Shown in pieces: positions 1 through 8,357 of a DNA stretch of 64,000 nt. The notes beneath the pieces were generated by a model. The model was not told the DNA's origin, searched no databases, and saw only the letters and a program-made list of their open reading frames with translations. Location of the stretch: positions 1-64,000 of the forward strand of contig NZ_JAMBAQ010000012.1 of assembly GCF_023336735.1 (NCBI RefSeq), read 5' to 3'. The stretch comes from Moraxella oculi. Its GTDB lineage: Bacteria; Pseudomonadota; Gammaproteobacteria; Pseudomonadales; Moraxellaceae. Within the stretch, counting starts at the first letter, position 1; every line of letters begins with the position of its first letter. The position numbers were made by a program, and so were the translations under genes.

Positions 1-17
1 TCCGTTACCGCCCACCA
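1..17 (+). tRNA. 3' end of a tRNA gene cut by the window edge (probably tRNA-Val)
   Basis: The first 17 bases read as the end of a tRNA: a T-stem 3' strand (2-6), a seven-base acceptor 3' strand ACCGCCC (7-13), discriminator A (14) and encoded CCA (15-17). The implied 5' acceptor strand GGGCGGT suits valine tRNAs, and a Val-Asp tRNA pair is common in related gammaproteobacteria. The anticodon lies outside the window, so identity is inferred. Five bases separate it from the next tRNA. Confidence 0.6.
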
Positions 18-22
18 TGTTC

Positions 23-99
23 GCAGCGGTAGTTCAGTTGGTCAGAATACCGGCCTGTCACGCCGGGGGTCGCGGGTTCGAGCCCCGTCCGCTGCGCCA
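23..99 (+). tRNA. tRNA-Asp (anticodon GTC)
   Basis: A complete 77-base cloverleaf with an encoded CCA end. The acceptor stem GCAGCGG (23-29) pairs with CCGCTGC (89-95). The anticodon loop holds GTC at 57-59, and the T-loop GGTTCGAGCC is canonical. The sequence closely follows known bacterial tRNA-Asp genes. It is probably co-transcribed with the tRNA ending at 17 and is followed at once by an intrinsic terminator. Confidence 0.97.
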
Positions 100-107
100 T
101 TTTTTAT

Positions 108-139
108 CCCCAAGTCTCCCCTGTCTTGGGGTTTTTTTT
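108..139 (+). terminator. Intrinsic terminator of the tRNA operon
   Basis: Stem CCCCAAG (108-114) pairs with CTTGGGG (125-131) across a ten-base loop, followed by eight T residues. It ends the tRNA transcript. Confidence 0.85.
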
Positions 140-173
140 GATTTTTTTAATGTATTCATTAAACAATTTACAA

Positions 174-206
174 TAAAAAAAACAGGGTGATGACCCTGTT
201 TTTTAT
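174..206. terminator. Bidirectional terminator downstream of metG
   Basis: AACAGGG (181-187) pairs with CCCTGTT (194-200). There is an A-run on the left and a T-run on the right, so the hairpin works on either strand. It lies eight bases beyond the metG stop codon. Confidence 0.85.
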
Positions 207-213
207 TGATTAA

Positions 214-2256
214 TTAAGCCAATTTTGCACCAGCTGGTACGCCATCAGGCAATGTTATGACTGTCAGCTGCCCATCTTTTTCAGCAGATAGAATCATGCC
301 TTCGCTTAATCCAAATTTCATCTTGCGTGGGGCAAGGTTGGTTACACAAATTACCGTTTTTCCAGTCAGTTCTTCTGGTCGGTAGAATTTTGCGATGCCG
401 CTAAAAACATTTCTGGTTTCATGTTCACCGACATCTAAAGTGAATTGCAATAGTTTGTCTGCTCCTTCCACTTGATTGCACGCCAAAACTTTGGCGACTT
501 TCATTTCTACTTTGGCAAATTCATCAATGTTGATGAATGTGGTGTGGTCATTGTTCATGTTGGTCTGTTCTTTTTTGGTGGTTTTTGTTGCAGGTTGCAA
601 GCTTTCTTTAGAATCGTCTATCATCGCTTGTACTTTTTTAGGATCGATGCGTTGCATGAGTGGCTGAAATTCATTAATTGTGTGTGTTAATATGTCAAAT
701 CGTGCATCAAAGTTTAGGTGATTTGTATTTAAAAATTCTTGAGATGCCTTCGCCAAGTTTGGTAAAACTGGTGAGAGATAAACCATGATTTTATGAAATA
801 AATTAAGACCGACCGAGCAAATCTCTTGAATTTCTATGTCATTTGGATTGTGTTTGGCAATCGCCCATGGTTTTTTCTCATCAATATATTGATTTGCCAT
901 GTCAGCAAGTGCCATGATCTCACGAATGGCGGTACTAAATTCTCGGTTCTCATAGTGTTTGATGATGCTGTCACCAGCATCAATAAAGTGCTGCATGAGA
1001 GGGTTTTGACAGTCTTTGGACAGCTGGTGATCAAACTGTGCATTAATGAATTTAGCACAGCGACTGGCAATATTCACTACTTTACCCACTAAGTCAGAGT
1101 TGACTTTGGCAATAAAATCGTCCAAGTTTAAGTCTGAGTCTTCTACTTTATCAGATAGTTTGGAGGCAAAATAATAGCGTAAGTATTCAGGATTTAAATG
1201 GTTAAGATAGGTTTCAGCTTTGATGAAAGTACCACGAGACTTGCTCATTTTTTCACCATTAACAGTCAAAAACCCATTCACAAATAATGAAGTTGGTGTG
1301 CGATAATTGGCACCTGTCAACATGGCTGGCCAAAATAAAGCGTGAAAATAGACGATGTCTTTTCCGATAAAGTGATACACTTCATTCGTACTATCGGCTT
1401 TCCAATAATCATCAAAAGTAAGTTCTGGTCGTTTGGCATTGATGTAATTTTTAAAACTTGCCATGTAACCGATCGGAGCATCTACCCAAACATAAAAATA
1501 TTTATCTTCGGCGTCTGGGATTTTAAAGCCAAAATAGGGCGCGTCACGACTGATGTCCCACTCAGCAAGTCCTGCTTCAAACCATTCGTCAAGTTTATTT
1601 GCGATGGAGATGGGCAGTCTGCCCTCATCTCGTGTCCACTGTTGTAAAAATTCTTTGAAATTTGGCAGATTAAAAAAGTAATGATCCGATGTTTTTTCTA
1701 CAGGTGTTGCTCCGCTGAGCGTGGAGCGTGGGTTTAATAATTCGGTGGCGTTGTAAGTTGTGCCACATGACTCACAAGAATCACCATACTGATCGTCCGT
1801 TTGGCATTTTGGGCAGGTTCCTTTAATGAAGCGGTCGGATAAAAACATTTGTTTTTCTGGATCGAATAATTGTGTTACAGGGCGAATGCTGATATTTCCT
1901 GCCTGCTGATTTGCCAGATAAATCTCTTTAGACAAAAGCTGATTGGTGTCTGAATGAGTGCTGTCGTAGTGATCAAATGAAACACCAAAACCTGCAAAAT
2001 CTCTCTTGTGCTCTGCTTGTACATCCTTAATCAGTGTTTCTGGTGTGATGCCATTTGCTTCGGCACGCAACATGATGGCGGTACCGTGTGCGTCATCAGC
2101 ACAGACATAGATGACATCATGACCCATGGAACGCATGGCACGCACCCAAATATCGGCTTGAATATAACCGAGCAAATGCCCCATGTGAATTGACCCATTG
2201 GCATAGGGCAGGGCATTGGTTACTAGGATTTTTCTTGGTTTACTATTGGTTGTCAT
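214..2256 (-). CDS. metG: Methionyl-tRNA synthetase
   Basis: This enzyme charges tRNA-Met with methionine in the cytoplasm and is essential for initiation and elongation. The 680-residue length fits the long, dimeric form. A class I HIGH motif (HMGH) is at residues 24-27. A zinc knuckle has Cys148, Cys151, Cys161 and Cys164. The KMSKS loop is intact at 336-340. The last ~100 residues form the C-terminal tRNA-binding OB-fold domain ([13 protein letters not shown] onward), joined by a lysine-rich linker. The gene stands alone between hairpin terminators, with the minus-strand sspB-sspA pair upstream. No anomalies are seen. Confidence 0.98.
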   Translation of the reverse strand: MTTNSKPRKILVTNALPYANGSIHMGHLLGYIQADIWVRAMRSMGHDVIYVCADDAHGTAIMLRAEANGITPETLIKDVQAEHKRDFAGFGVSFDHYDSTHSDTNQLLSKEIYLANQQAGNISIRPVTQLFDPEKQMFLSDRFIKGTCPKCQTDDQYGDSCESCGTTYNATELLNPRSTLSGATPVEKTSDHYFFNLPNFKEFLQQWTRDEGRLPISIANKLDEWFEAGLAEWDISRDAPYFGFKIPDAEDKYFYVWVDAPIGYMASFKNYINAKRPELTFDDYWKADSTNEVYHFIGKDIVYFHALFWPAMLTGANYRTPTSLFVNGFLTVNGEKMSKSRGTFIKAETYLNHLNPEYLRYYFASKLSDKVEDSDLNLDDFIAKVNSDLVGKVVNIASRCAKFINAQFDHQLSKDCQNPLMQHFIDAGDSIIKHYENREFSTAIREIMALADMANQYIDEKKPWAIAKHNPNDIEIQEICSVGLNLFHKIMVYLSPVLPNLAKASQEFLNTNHLNFDARFDILTHTINEFQPLMQRIDPKKVQAMIDDSKESLQPATKTTKKEQTNMNNDHTTFINIDEFAKVEMKVAKVLACNQVEGADKLLQFTLDVGEHETRNVFSGIAKFYRPEELTGKTVICVTNLAPRKMKFGLSEGMILSAEKDGQLTVITLPDGVPAGAKLA

Positions 2257-2343
2257 GGCATACCTTACTGAATGCTGTGTTTGATAAAAATGTCGTTAAA
2301 AGTCATTAATTTTACCGTAAATTTGCCATAAAATCACGCAAAA

Positions 2344-2374
2344 AAATCAAGCCTTATTTAGGTTGGCTTGATTT
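2344..2374. terminator. Intrinsic terminator of sspA-sspB
   Basis: AAATCAAGCC (2344-2353) pairs perfectly with GGCTTGATTT (2365-2374), flanked by A and T runs. It lies 30 bases past the sspB stop and insulates that operon from metG. Confidence 0.8.
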
Positions 2375-2403
2375 TTGTGGAATGACGATGGGATTGATTT
2401 GCG

Positions 2404-2784
2404 TTAATCGACAAATTTTAATCCCGAGCCTTTTGTTGGTTGAGACTCACTTTCAATCTGTGCATATTCATTGGGATCGAAAAATAGCCCTTCACTTGGA
2501 TCTTCTTTGGCATAAATGCCTAAAATTGCCGCCATCGGAATCCATAAATCTTGCGACACGCCGCCAAATCGTGCAGCGAATGAAATGGCATCATTGTCAA
2601 TATGCAAATCTTTAGTGGCTTGATAAGATGCGGCCAATACCAATCGCCCATCAACGGCAAACTCTAAGGGTGCGACAACATCAGCATGCGTAGCATCAAC
2701 CATGATGTAGGCAGTCAATTCATTATCTTCTAGCCATTCATGTAATGCACGAATGAGATAAGGTCTTTTTGGTGTTGTATTCAT
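2404..2784 (-). CDS. sspB: ClpXP protease specificity-enhancing factor SspB
   Basis: SspB is an adaptor that binds ssrA-tagged peptides from stalled ribosomes and hands them to ClpXP. The 126 residues begin with the typical RPYLIRALHEWL helix. A beta-rich core follows (TAYIMVDAT, FAVDGRLVLAAS, ISFAARFGG). A flexible acidic tail then ends in GLKFVD, matching the short ClpX-docking tail of the family. It lies 31 bases downstream of sspA, the usual two-gene operon, and ends at a terminator. The fold and tail are known family properties; only the sequence match is seen here. Confidence 0.95.
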   Translation of the reverse strand: MNTTPKRPYLIRALHEWLEDNELTAYIMVDATHADVVAPLEFAVDGRLVLAASYQATKDLHIDNDAISFAARFGGVSQDLWIPMAAILGIYAKEDPSEGLFFDPNEYAQIESESQPTKGSGLKFVD

Positions 2785-2815
2785 GAGTGCTCCATGTGTT
2801 GTTTTGAGTCCGGTA

Positions 2816-3463
2816 CTATGTGTCCAAGCGGTCTAGGTAATTAACTCGGCTTTTTAGACTGTTTTTAAAACTTGGTCGTGAAAACAGTCGAGTCTGATAC
2901 TGTAATAAGGGCTTACAAAGTTGAGTTGGTAACTCAATACCCATGCTTGGTAATCTCCACAGCAAAGGTGCTAAGATGACATCACACCAACCAAAATGAT
3001 CTGATAAAAAATAGTCATGCTTTCCAAAAATTGGAGACAGGGTGATTAAAGAATCCTGAAGGGATTTTTTGGCGTGTGAAGCAGAGATTTTATCAAAGCT
3101 GTCTGGGTGAGTAAGTAGGACTTTACCTAAGGCAAGCCAATCGTTTTGAAGTCTCCATGCCAGCTGTCTGATGATGGCTCGTTCTTTGGGCGTGTCTGGC
3201 AACAGCTTGCCTGCACCGTGTCTTTCTTCCAGATACTCAAAGATGGTATTGAATTCGTACAAGGTAATGTCCCTTCCTACCAAAATAGGCAGTGTGCCAT
3301 AGGGATTGAGTTCGGCAAGTTCATCTGGTCGCTCATCTTCAATAAAAGCAAGCTCATAGGACAACTGCTTTTCTTCTAGCAGCAACCTTATTGCATGACT
3401 GTCGTAGCCATCATCACCATACAGGATGAATTGTGTTGGTAGAAGATGAGAAAAGTCCGCCAT
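2816..3463 (-). CDS. sspA: Stringent starvation protein A (GST fold)
   Basis: SspA is a glutathione S-transferase-fold protein without GST activity that binds RNA polymerase and alters transcription under starvation and acid stress. At 215 residues it has the N-terminal thioredoxin-like half (FILYGDDGYDSHAIRLLLEEKQL, NPYGTLPILVGRDITLYE) and an all-helical C-terminal half. It is first in an operon with sspB and lies beside petABC, an arrangement common in gammaproteobacteria. The N-terminal CPYSH-like segment of E. coli SspA is replaced here by DGYDSH. Confidence 0.92.
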   Translation of the reverse strand: MADFSHLLPTQFILYGDDGYDSHAIRLLLEEKQLSYELAFIEDERPDELAELNPYGTLPILVGRDITLYEFNTIFEYLEERHGAGKLLPDTPKERAIIRQLAWRLQNDWLALGKVLLTHPDSFDKISASHAKKSLQDSLITLSPIFGKHDYFLSDHFGWCDVILAPLLWRLPSMGIELPTQLCKPLLQYQTRLFSRPSFKNSLKSRVNYLDRLDT

Positions 3464-3493
3464 GCGATTGGGTCAAGATTATTTAAATGCCCT

Positions 3494-3502
3494 AGTTTAG
3501 CA
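3494..3502 (-). promoter_or_regulatory. Candidate extended -10 promoter for sspA
   Basis: On the minus strand TGC precedes TAAACT, an extended -10 element about 30 bases upstream of the sspA start. No good -35 is seen. Confidence 0.4.
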
Positions 3503-3632
3503 AATTTTTTAATACATGTGTTGATTTTTCTGACATTTTATGATGATCAAGAATTTTTTTTCATACCGACCGATTGGTATGTTAATTATTCGGTGATTTT
3601 CATCTGTTGATTGATGTAAAAGACATGAATAA

Positions 3633-3664
3633 AAAAAGCCAGCATGTTCACACTGGCTTTTTTG
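3633..3664. terminator. Bidirectional terminator after petC
   Basis: AAGCCAG (3636-3642) pairs with CTGGCTT (3653-3659), with an A-run on the left and a T-run on the right. It closes the petABC operon on the minus strand. Confidence 0.85.
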
Positions 3665-3671
3665 TTAGGGG

Positions 3672-4394
3672 TTACTTCACATCTTTCCAAAACTCTTTAT
3701 TGAGTAGATATACTGGAATCAGTAAAATTAATAGGAATAAAATCACGAATGCACCATAGATTTTACGATCATGGCGGACGGGTTCTGCCATCCATGCCAT
3801 GAAGTTCACTAGGTCGCCGATGCGTGCTTTGTACTCTTCTTCCCCAAGCTCTTTTTGTAGGTTGTGTAGTACATGTGGCATGGCAGCATTTGCCAGTACT
3901 AGGTTATTTGATCCCCAAGGGCGACTGGGGTCTTCATAGAATGATAGTAGGTAGGTGTATACCCAATCATCACCACGCAAGCGAGTTTCTAATGATAAAT
4001 CTGGTGGCTGTGCACCAAACCATGATTTTTGCAATTCAGGATCGATACCAGCGGTAACATGATCACCAATTTGCTTTGCACTGACCATCAAGTATTTTTC
4101 CATCAGTTCTGGAGGAATGTCCAAATCTTTGGCAATGCGTGAATGGCGTACATACTGGGCTGAATGGCAACCAACACAATAGTTCATGAACATTGTTGCA
4201 CCGCGTTGTAACGAGCCTTTATTCGTCAAGTCAATAGGAGCTGTGCTGCACTCTAAGGTAATTTTTGTGCCGTCAGCTTCGGTGTATTCTCCACAACCAT
4301 GACCACCACCAGCCAAAGCTGATGGGCTTGATGCGATACCAGCACCTACTAAAAGCAGACCTGCACCTAGGGTTTTTAGGTTAAATGCTTTCAT
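3672..4394 (-). CDS. petC: Cytochrome c1, bc1 complex subunit
   Basis: This subunit passes electrons from the Rieske centre to periplasmic cytochrome c. The start at 4394 gives 240 residues. Its ATG overlaps the petB stop by one base (TGATG), which suggests translational coupling; a longer in-frame extension runs back into petB and is unlikely to be used. An export signal (residues 1-28, ending SALA) is followed by a heme c site CVGCH at 73-77. A C-terminal membrane anchor (about 218-236) precedes a short cytoplasmic tail. Covalent heme attachment would need the Ccm machinery, part of which lies at 12-16.5 kb. Confidence 0.96.
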   Translation of the reverse strand: MKAFNLKTLGAGLLLVGAGIASSPSALAGGGHGCGEYTEADGTKITLECSTAPIDLTNKGSLQRGATMFMNYCVGCHSAQYVRHSRIAKDLDIPPELMEKYLMVSAKQIGDHVTAGIDPELQKSWFGAQPPDLSLETRLRGDDWVYTYLLSFYEDPSRPWGSNNLVLANAAMPHVLHNLQKELGEEEYKARIGDLVNFMAWMAEPVRHDRKIYGAFVILFLLILLIPVYLLNKEFWKDVK

Positions 4395-5632
4395 CAGTGA
4401 CCTCCGGTTACGCGTTCTGGTGGTTGTTTGCATTTTTCAATTGATGTATAAAATGGCATCAATAAGAAATACAAGAAGTATAGAATGGTACAAATACGAC
4501 CAACAATGGTGCCTGTCGGTGTGGAACTGACTCCGCCCAAGTAGCCTAGAATCAGAAAGCTTGCCACGAAGATGGCTAACGCAATTTTAGACAGAGTGCC
4601 TTTATATCGAATTGAGCGTACGGGCGAACGATCAAGCCAAGGCAGTACAAATAAAATGGCGATGGCACCAAACATCACAATCACACCAGGTAGGGCAGAA
4701 CCAAACATGGATGGTGTTGCACGAAGCATGGCATAGTAGGGCATGTAATACCAAACTGGGGCAATGTGTGCGGGGGTTTTTAGAGCATTTGCTACTTCAA
4801 AGTTAGGTTTTTCTAGGAAGTAACCGCCGCCTTCTGGTGCGAAGAATACAACTGCAAAGAAGAAGATGAAGAACACCACAATGCCCACCATATCGTGTAC
4901 GGTATAGTAAGGGTGGAAAGGTACACCATCTAATGGCACGCCATTTTTATCTTTTAACTTCTTAATATCGATGCCGTCTGGGTTGTTAGAGCCGACATGA
5001 TGCAGGGCAACCAAGTGCATGAAGACCAGCCCAACCAAAATCAACGGAATAGCCACAACATGCAACGCAAAGAAGCGATTTAGAGTGATGCCTGAGATGA
5101 TATAGTCACCTTTCACCCATTCGCCTAAAGCATCGCCAATAAATGGAATGGCAGCAGGTAGGTTTAGAATGACTTGTGCACCCCAAAAAGACATGTTACC
5201 CCAAGGTAATAAGTACCCAAAGAAGCCTTCAGCCATCAAGCAAAGATAGATTGCCATGCCAATGATCCATACCAGCTCTCGAGGTTTTTGGTAAGAGCCA
5301 TATAATAAGCCTCGGAACATATGCAGGTAGACGACGACGAAGAAAGCAGACGCACCTGTTGAGTGCATGTAGCGAATCAGCCAGCCGCCTTTAACATCAC
5401 GCATGATATATTCTAGTGAGGCAAAAGCACCTTCTGCACTTGGATTGAACATCATGGTAAGCCAGATGCCTGTTACCAGCTGGTTTACCAAGACCACCAT
5501 AGACAAAACACCAAAGAAATACCAAAAGTTAAAATTCTTTGGTGCGTAATATTTAGACATATGGTATTCATAAGTCTCGGTCGCTGGGTAGCGTGCATCA
5601 ACCCAACTCATAAATTTCTTAGCAATACTCAT
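4394..5632 (-). CDS. petB: Cytochrome b, bc1 complex subunit
   Basis: This is the membrane core of ubiquinol:cytochrome c reductase, carrying both b hemes and the Qo and Qi sites. At 412 residues it has the fused bacterial b architecture. Histidines at 90/104 and 191/206 show the expected spacing of the two heme-ligand pairs. The Qo-site tetrapeptide is PVWY (292-295) rather than PEWY, a variant known from beta- and gammaproteobacteria. It starts two bases after the petA stop and overlaps petC by one base, so all three form one tightly coupled operon. Confidence 0.97.
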   Translation of the reverse strand: MSIAKKFMSWVDARYPATETYEYHMSKYYAPKNFNFWYFFGVLSMVVLVNQLVTGIWLTMMFNPSAEGAFASLEYIMRDVKGGWLIRYMHSTGASAFFVVVYLHMFRGLLYGSYQKPRELVWIIGMAIYLCLMAEGFFGYLLPWGNMSFWGAQVILNLPAAIPFIGDALGEWVKGDYIISGITLNRFFALHVVAIPLILVGLVFMHLVALHHVGSNNPDGIDIKKLKDKNGVPLDGVPFHPYYTVHDMVGIVVFFIFFFAVVFFAPEGGGYFLEKPNFEVANALKTPAHIAPVWYYMPYYAMLRATPSMFGSALPGVIVMFGAIAILFVLPWLDRSPVRSIRYKGTLSKIALAIFVASFLILGYLGGVSSTPTGTIVGRICTILYFLYFLLMPFYTSIEKCKQPPERVTGGH

Positions 5633-5634
5633 GA

Positions 5635-6219
5635 TTAAGCCTCTCCAACGGTCAAGGTTGTGCCATCAATGCTGTATTCTGGAATCGGTAGATTCAGGGG
5701 TGCCGGCATGCCACTATAGACACGACCTGACAAGTCATACATTGAACCGTGGCAAGGGCAGAAAAAACCGCCAAACCAATCAGAACCACCCAGATCGGCT
5801 GCACCAACCTCAGGACGGAACATTGGGGCACAACCCAAATGTGTGCAGACACCCTCAACAACCAAAATGCTTGGCTCAATGGAGCGTGTTTCATTCTTGC
5901 AGTATTCAGGTTGAACAGAAGATTCAGATGTTGGATCGGCAAGCTTTGGGGTGACTTTCGCTAGATTTGCGACCATTTCATCAGTACGCTTGACAATGAA
6001 TATGGGCTTGCCACGATATTTTACGGTAATCATTTGACCATTTTCAACGCTACTGATATCAGTAACAACGGCAGCACCGGCAGCTTCTGCTTTTGCACTT
6101 GGATACCAAGAGCGTACAAATGGGGTGGCGATCGCACCTACGCCAACTGCACCAATGGCAGCTGTGGTTGCGATTAAGACTCTACGGCGTTTAATATTCA
6201 CGCCTTCGGCATGGCTCAT
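5635..6219 (-). CDS. petA: Rieske iron-sulfur subunit of the bc1 complex
   Basis: The 194-residue protein holds the 2Fe-2S cluster that takes electrons from ubiquinol. Cluster-binding boxes are CTHLGC (125-130) and CPCHGS (154-159), all ligands intact. The N-terminus KRRRVLIATTAAIGAVG is a twin-arginine type uncleaved anchor, fitting Tat export of the folded protein. The start at 6219 was chosen over an in-frame start 87 bases upstream because a strong GGAGGAA lies eight bases before it. It is first gene of petABC. Confidence 0.96.
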   Translation of the reverse strand: MSHAEGVNIKRRRVLIATTAAIGAVGVGAIATPFVRSWYPSAKAEAAGAAVVTDISSVENGQMITVKYRGKPIFIVKRTDEMVANLAKVTPKLADPTSESSVQPEYCKNETRSIEPSILVVEGVCTHLGCAPMFRPEVGAADLGGSDWFGGFFCPCHGSMYDLSGRVYSGMPAPLNLPIPEYSIDGTTLTVGEA

Positions 6220-6669
6220 TAAAACTTCCTCCAGAATAAAGAATGGGAAAAATCCCATACTGGGTGTGTGCATATTTGATGAAGGGAGTTGATCAAACAT
6301 GCACATTTGCTGTGCCTATTTACTAGTTTTGAAAACATGTCTATTTTAAGCTATTTTTACTTTAAAATAAATTGTTATGTTGCTATCTTGTGAAAAAAAG
6401 TCGCAAAATTTTTAATGAATTAACAAAAAATGAGATTTTTTTTGTAAATATGATGAAATATCCAACCGTTAAAGTGGGAATTGATGCTTGATTCATCGAA
6501 TCAGAACTAAGATTTTTTTACCAAAAGTTAGTATCGTTTTATGGGCTGCGTACTCAATTAATCCGTCATCGAATACTAGATGAGGCTTTTTAATTAAATA
6601 TTGATAAGGACTGCATATGAAAAAACTCTCGAAAAACGAGAGTTTTTAAAATCTGCAAATCGTAATAAA
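6220..6669. other. 450-base intergenic region between petA and rpsI
   Basis: This A+T-rich leader holds no supported gene. It must carry the petABC promoter, but no convincing -35/-10 pair can be singled out. A 15-base palindrome TGATTC-ATC-GAATCA lies at 6489-6503 and could be an operator. A small hairpin in the petA leader (GCACA...TGTGC) lies near 6302. The rpsI terminator sits at its right end. Confidence 0.6.
6621..6650. terminator. Intrinsic terminator of rplM-rpsI
   Basis: An 11-base perfect stem, AAAAACTCTCG (6621-6631) with CGAGAGTTTTT (6637-6647), has a five-base A loop. It lies 20 bases past the rpsI stop. Confidence 0.85.
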
Positions 6670-7056
6670 TTAACGCTTTGAGAATTGTGGGCGACGGCGT
6701 GCCTTGCGTAGACCCAGTTTTTTACGCTCAACCTCACGAGCATCACGAGTAACGAAACCAGCTGCTTTTAGAGCAGGTTTTAAAGTTTCGTCAGATTCGA
6801 TCAATGCACGAGTGATGCCATGACGGATTGCACCTGCTTGACCGCTTGCACCACCACCAGTAACAGTGATATACAAGTCGTATTTGTCAGCTGATTCTAG
6901 CAATTCTAGTGGCTGACGAACAACCATGCGAGAAGTTTCACGACCGAAGTATTCGTCTAGTGATTTGCCATTGATGATGATGTTGCCAGTGCCTTTAGAC
7001 AGGAAAACACGGGCAGTAGAAGTCTTACGGCGACCTGTACCATAATTGCGTTCCAT
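6670..7056 (-). CDS. rpsI: 30S ribosomal protein S9
   Basis: S9 sits in the head of the small subunit, and its C-terminal tail reaches the P-site tRNA. At 128 residues it has the usual length. The N-terminal [15 protein letters not shown], the central [15 protein letters not shown] and the basic end RRRPQFSKR with terminal SKR are diagnostic. It follows rplM by ten bases, the near-universal L13-S9 operon, and a GGAGAC ribosome site precedes the start. Confidence 0.98.
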   Translation of the reverse strand: MERNYGTGRRKTSTARVFLSKGTGNIIINGKSLDEYFGRETSRMVVRQPLELLESADKYDLYITVTGGGASGQAGAIRHGITRALIESDETLKPALKAAGFVTRDAREVERKKLGLRKARRRPQFSKR

Positions 7057-7066
7057 GTTTGTCTCC

Positions 7067-7498
7067 TTAGATGTCTAAAACTTGTGGTTGCTGTGCTGCG
7101 TGTGGGTGTTCAGTACCCGCATACAGTTTTAGCTTCTTGATCATCGCATAGCCCAAAGGACCTTTTGGCAACATGCCTTTAACGGCTTTGAACAATACAT
7201 CTTCTGGCTTGCGCGCTAGCAGTTTGGTGAAGTTGGTCTCTTTGATACCTCCTGGGTAACCAGTGTGACGATAGTACTTCTTGTCTTGAGCTTTTTTGCC
7301 AGTAACGGCAATTTTGTCAGCGTTGATGACGACGATGTAATCGCCAGTATCAACATGTGGAGTGTACGATGGCTTGTGTTTGCCACGCAGACGAGAAGCG
7401 ATTTCGGAGGCTAGGCGACCTAGCGTTTTGCCTTCAGCGTCCACGACATACCAGTCATGTACAACTTCAGCGGGTTTGGCACTGATAGTAGTAGTCAT
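7067..7498 (-). CDS. rplM: 50S ribosomal protein L13
   Basis: L13 is an early-assembling large-subunit protein. The start at 7498 gives 143 residues, the family length; a longer frame extends upstream but is not needed and overlaps the promoter. The motifs [43 protein letters not shown] and [11 protein letters not shown] are all typical. It is first gene of the rplM-rpsI operon and is served by a near-consensus promoter about 105 bases upstream. The ~95-base leader could carry autoregulation. Confidence 0.98.
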   Translation of the reverse strand: MTTTISAKPAEVVHDWYVVDAEGKTLGRLASEIASRLRGKHKPSYTPHVDTGDYIVVINADKIAVTGKKAQDKKYYRHTGYPGGIKETNFTKLLARKPEDVLFKAVKGMLPKGPLGYAMIKKLKLYAGTEHPHAAQQPQVLDI

Positions 7499-7601
7499 AT
7501 AAAACCTATTTAGTTGAGTTTGAGAGTGGACAAATAAAATCAAGCTGATGATTATTTGCTTTTGAGTTGGGAAACGAAGGGCTCTCAAAAAAACATCATG
7601 C

Positions 7602-7630
7602 ATTATAGCCTAAATTTTGCCAGCATGCAA
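7602..7630 (-). promoter_or_regulatory. Sigma-70 promoter of rplM-rpsI
   Basis: On the minus strand TTGCAT (7625-7630) and a consensus TATAAT (7602-7607) are 17 bases apart. This is the best-formed housekeeping promoter in the window and gives a leader of about 95 bases. Confidence 0.8.
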
Positions 7631-7709
7631 TAATATTTGACAATAAAAATTTTGAATGTTTGGCGTTTGTTGGGTTTGATGAAATTTGTTGAGTTTGATG
7701 AAAAAAAAG

Positions 7710-8357
7710 TCATTCGACCGTTAATTGACCTAAAAAATTCATGCTTGGCTTAGTAAGGTATGCAAATATTTGACCGATGTTGGTGTGCTTTATGATGTCT
7801 AGTCCAAACTGATTGATTAATTCTTCTAAAGACTGATTGCTTTCTAGATAAATGAGTGAGTGAGTATGTATCAAGCGGTGCTTGATGATGAGTGTTAGAA
7901 TTTGTGACCAAAGATTCAAATCGTATGGTGGATCAATAAAAATCACATCAAACGCTGTGTTTAGGGTGGGTAAGGCGTTCTGTGCGGTGTCATGAATGAT
8001 ACGAATGCTGGACTTGTTAAGTTTTAAGACATCGGCATTGCGTCTAAGTTCAGATGATTGGGCCTGATTGGCTTCAATCATGACGACAAAAGACGCACCA
8101 CGAGACAGGCACTCAAAGCTAAGTACGCCTGAACCTGCACAGACATCAAGGACTGTTGCGTCTTGTAAATCACCCATTAGCCAATTAAAGATCGTCTCAC
8201 GCAAGCGGTCTGGAGTGGGGCGTAATCCTTTGGCGTCAATAAAGCTGATGTTACGACGCTTGAATTGCCCACTGATGATTCTGACTTGATTGGTGGTTTT
8301 TTTTGTGTTCATTTTTTTATGGTTGATTTGACTTGACTGATTTTTCATAAATTTCAT
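7710..8357 (-). CDS. rsmD: 16S rRNA (guanine(966)-N2)-methyltransferase RsmD
   Basis: This SAM-dependent enzyme methylates G966 of 16S rRNA late in 30S assembly. The 215 residues include RIISGQFKRRNI and RPTPDRLRETIFNWL. The SAM-binding VLDVCAGSGVLSFE and the catalytic DPPY (FIDPPYD) follow. The first ATG overlaps the mrdA stop as ATGA, suggesting coupling. An inner ATG at 8312 would give a shorter protein starting MNTKK and cannot be excluded, as neither has a strong ribosome site. Confidence 0.9.
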   Translation of the reverse strand: MKFMKNQSSQINHKKMNTKKTTNQVRIISGQFKRRNISFIDAKGLRPTPDRLRETIFNWLMGDLQDATVLDVCAGSGVLSFECLSRGASFVVMIEANQAQSSELRRNADVLKLNKSSIRIIHDTAQNALPTLNTAFDVIFIDPPYDLNLWSQILTLIIKHRLIHTHSLIYLESNQSLEELINQFGLDIIKHTNIGQIFAYLTKPSMNFLGQLTVE

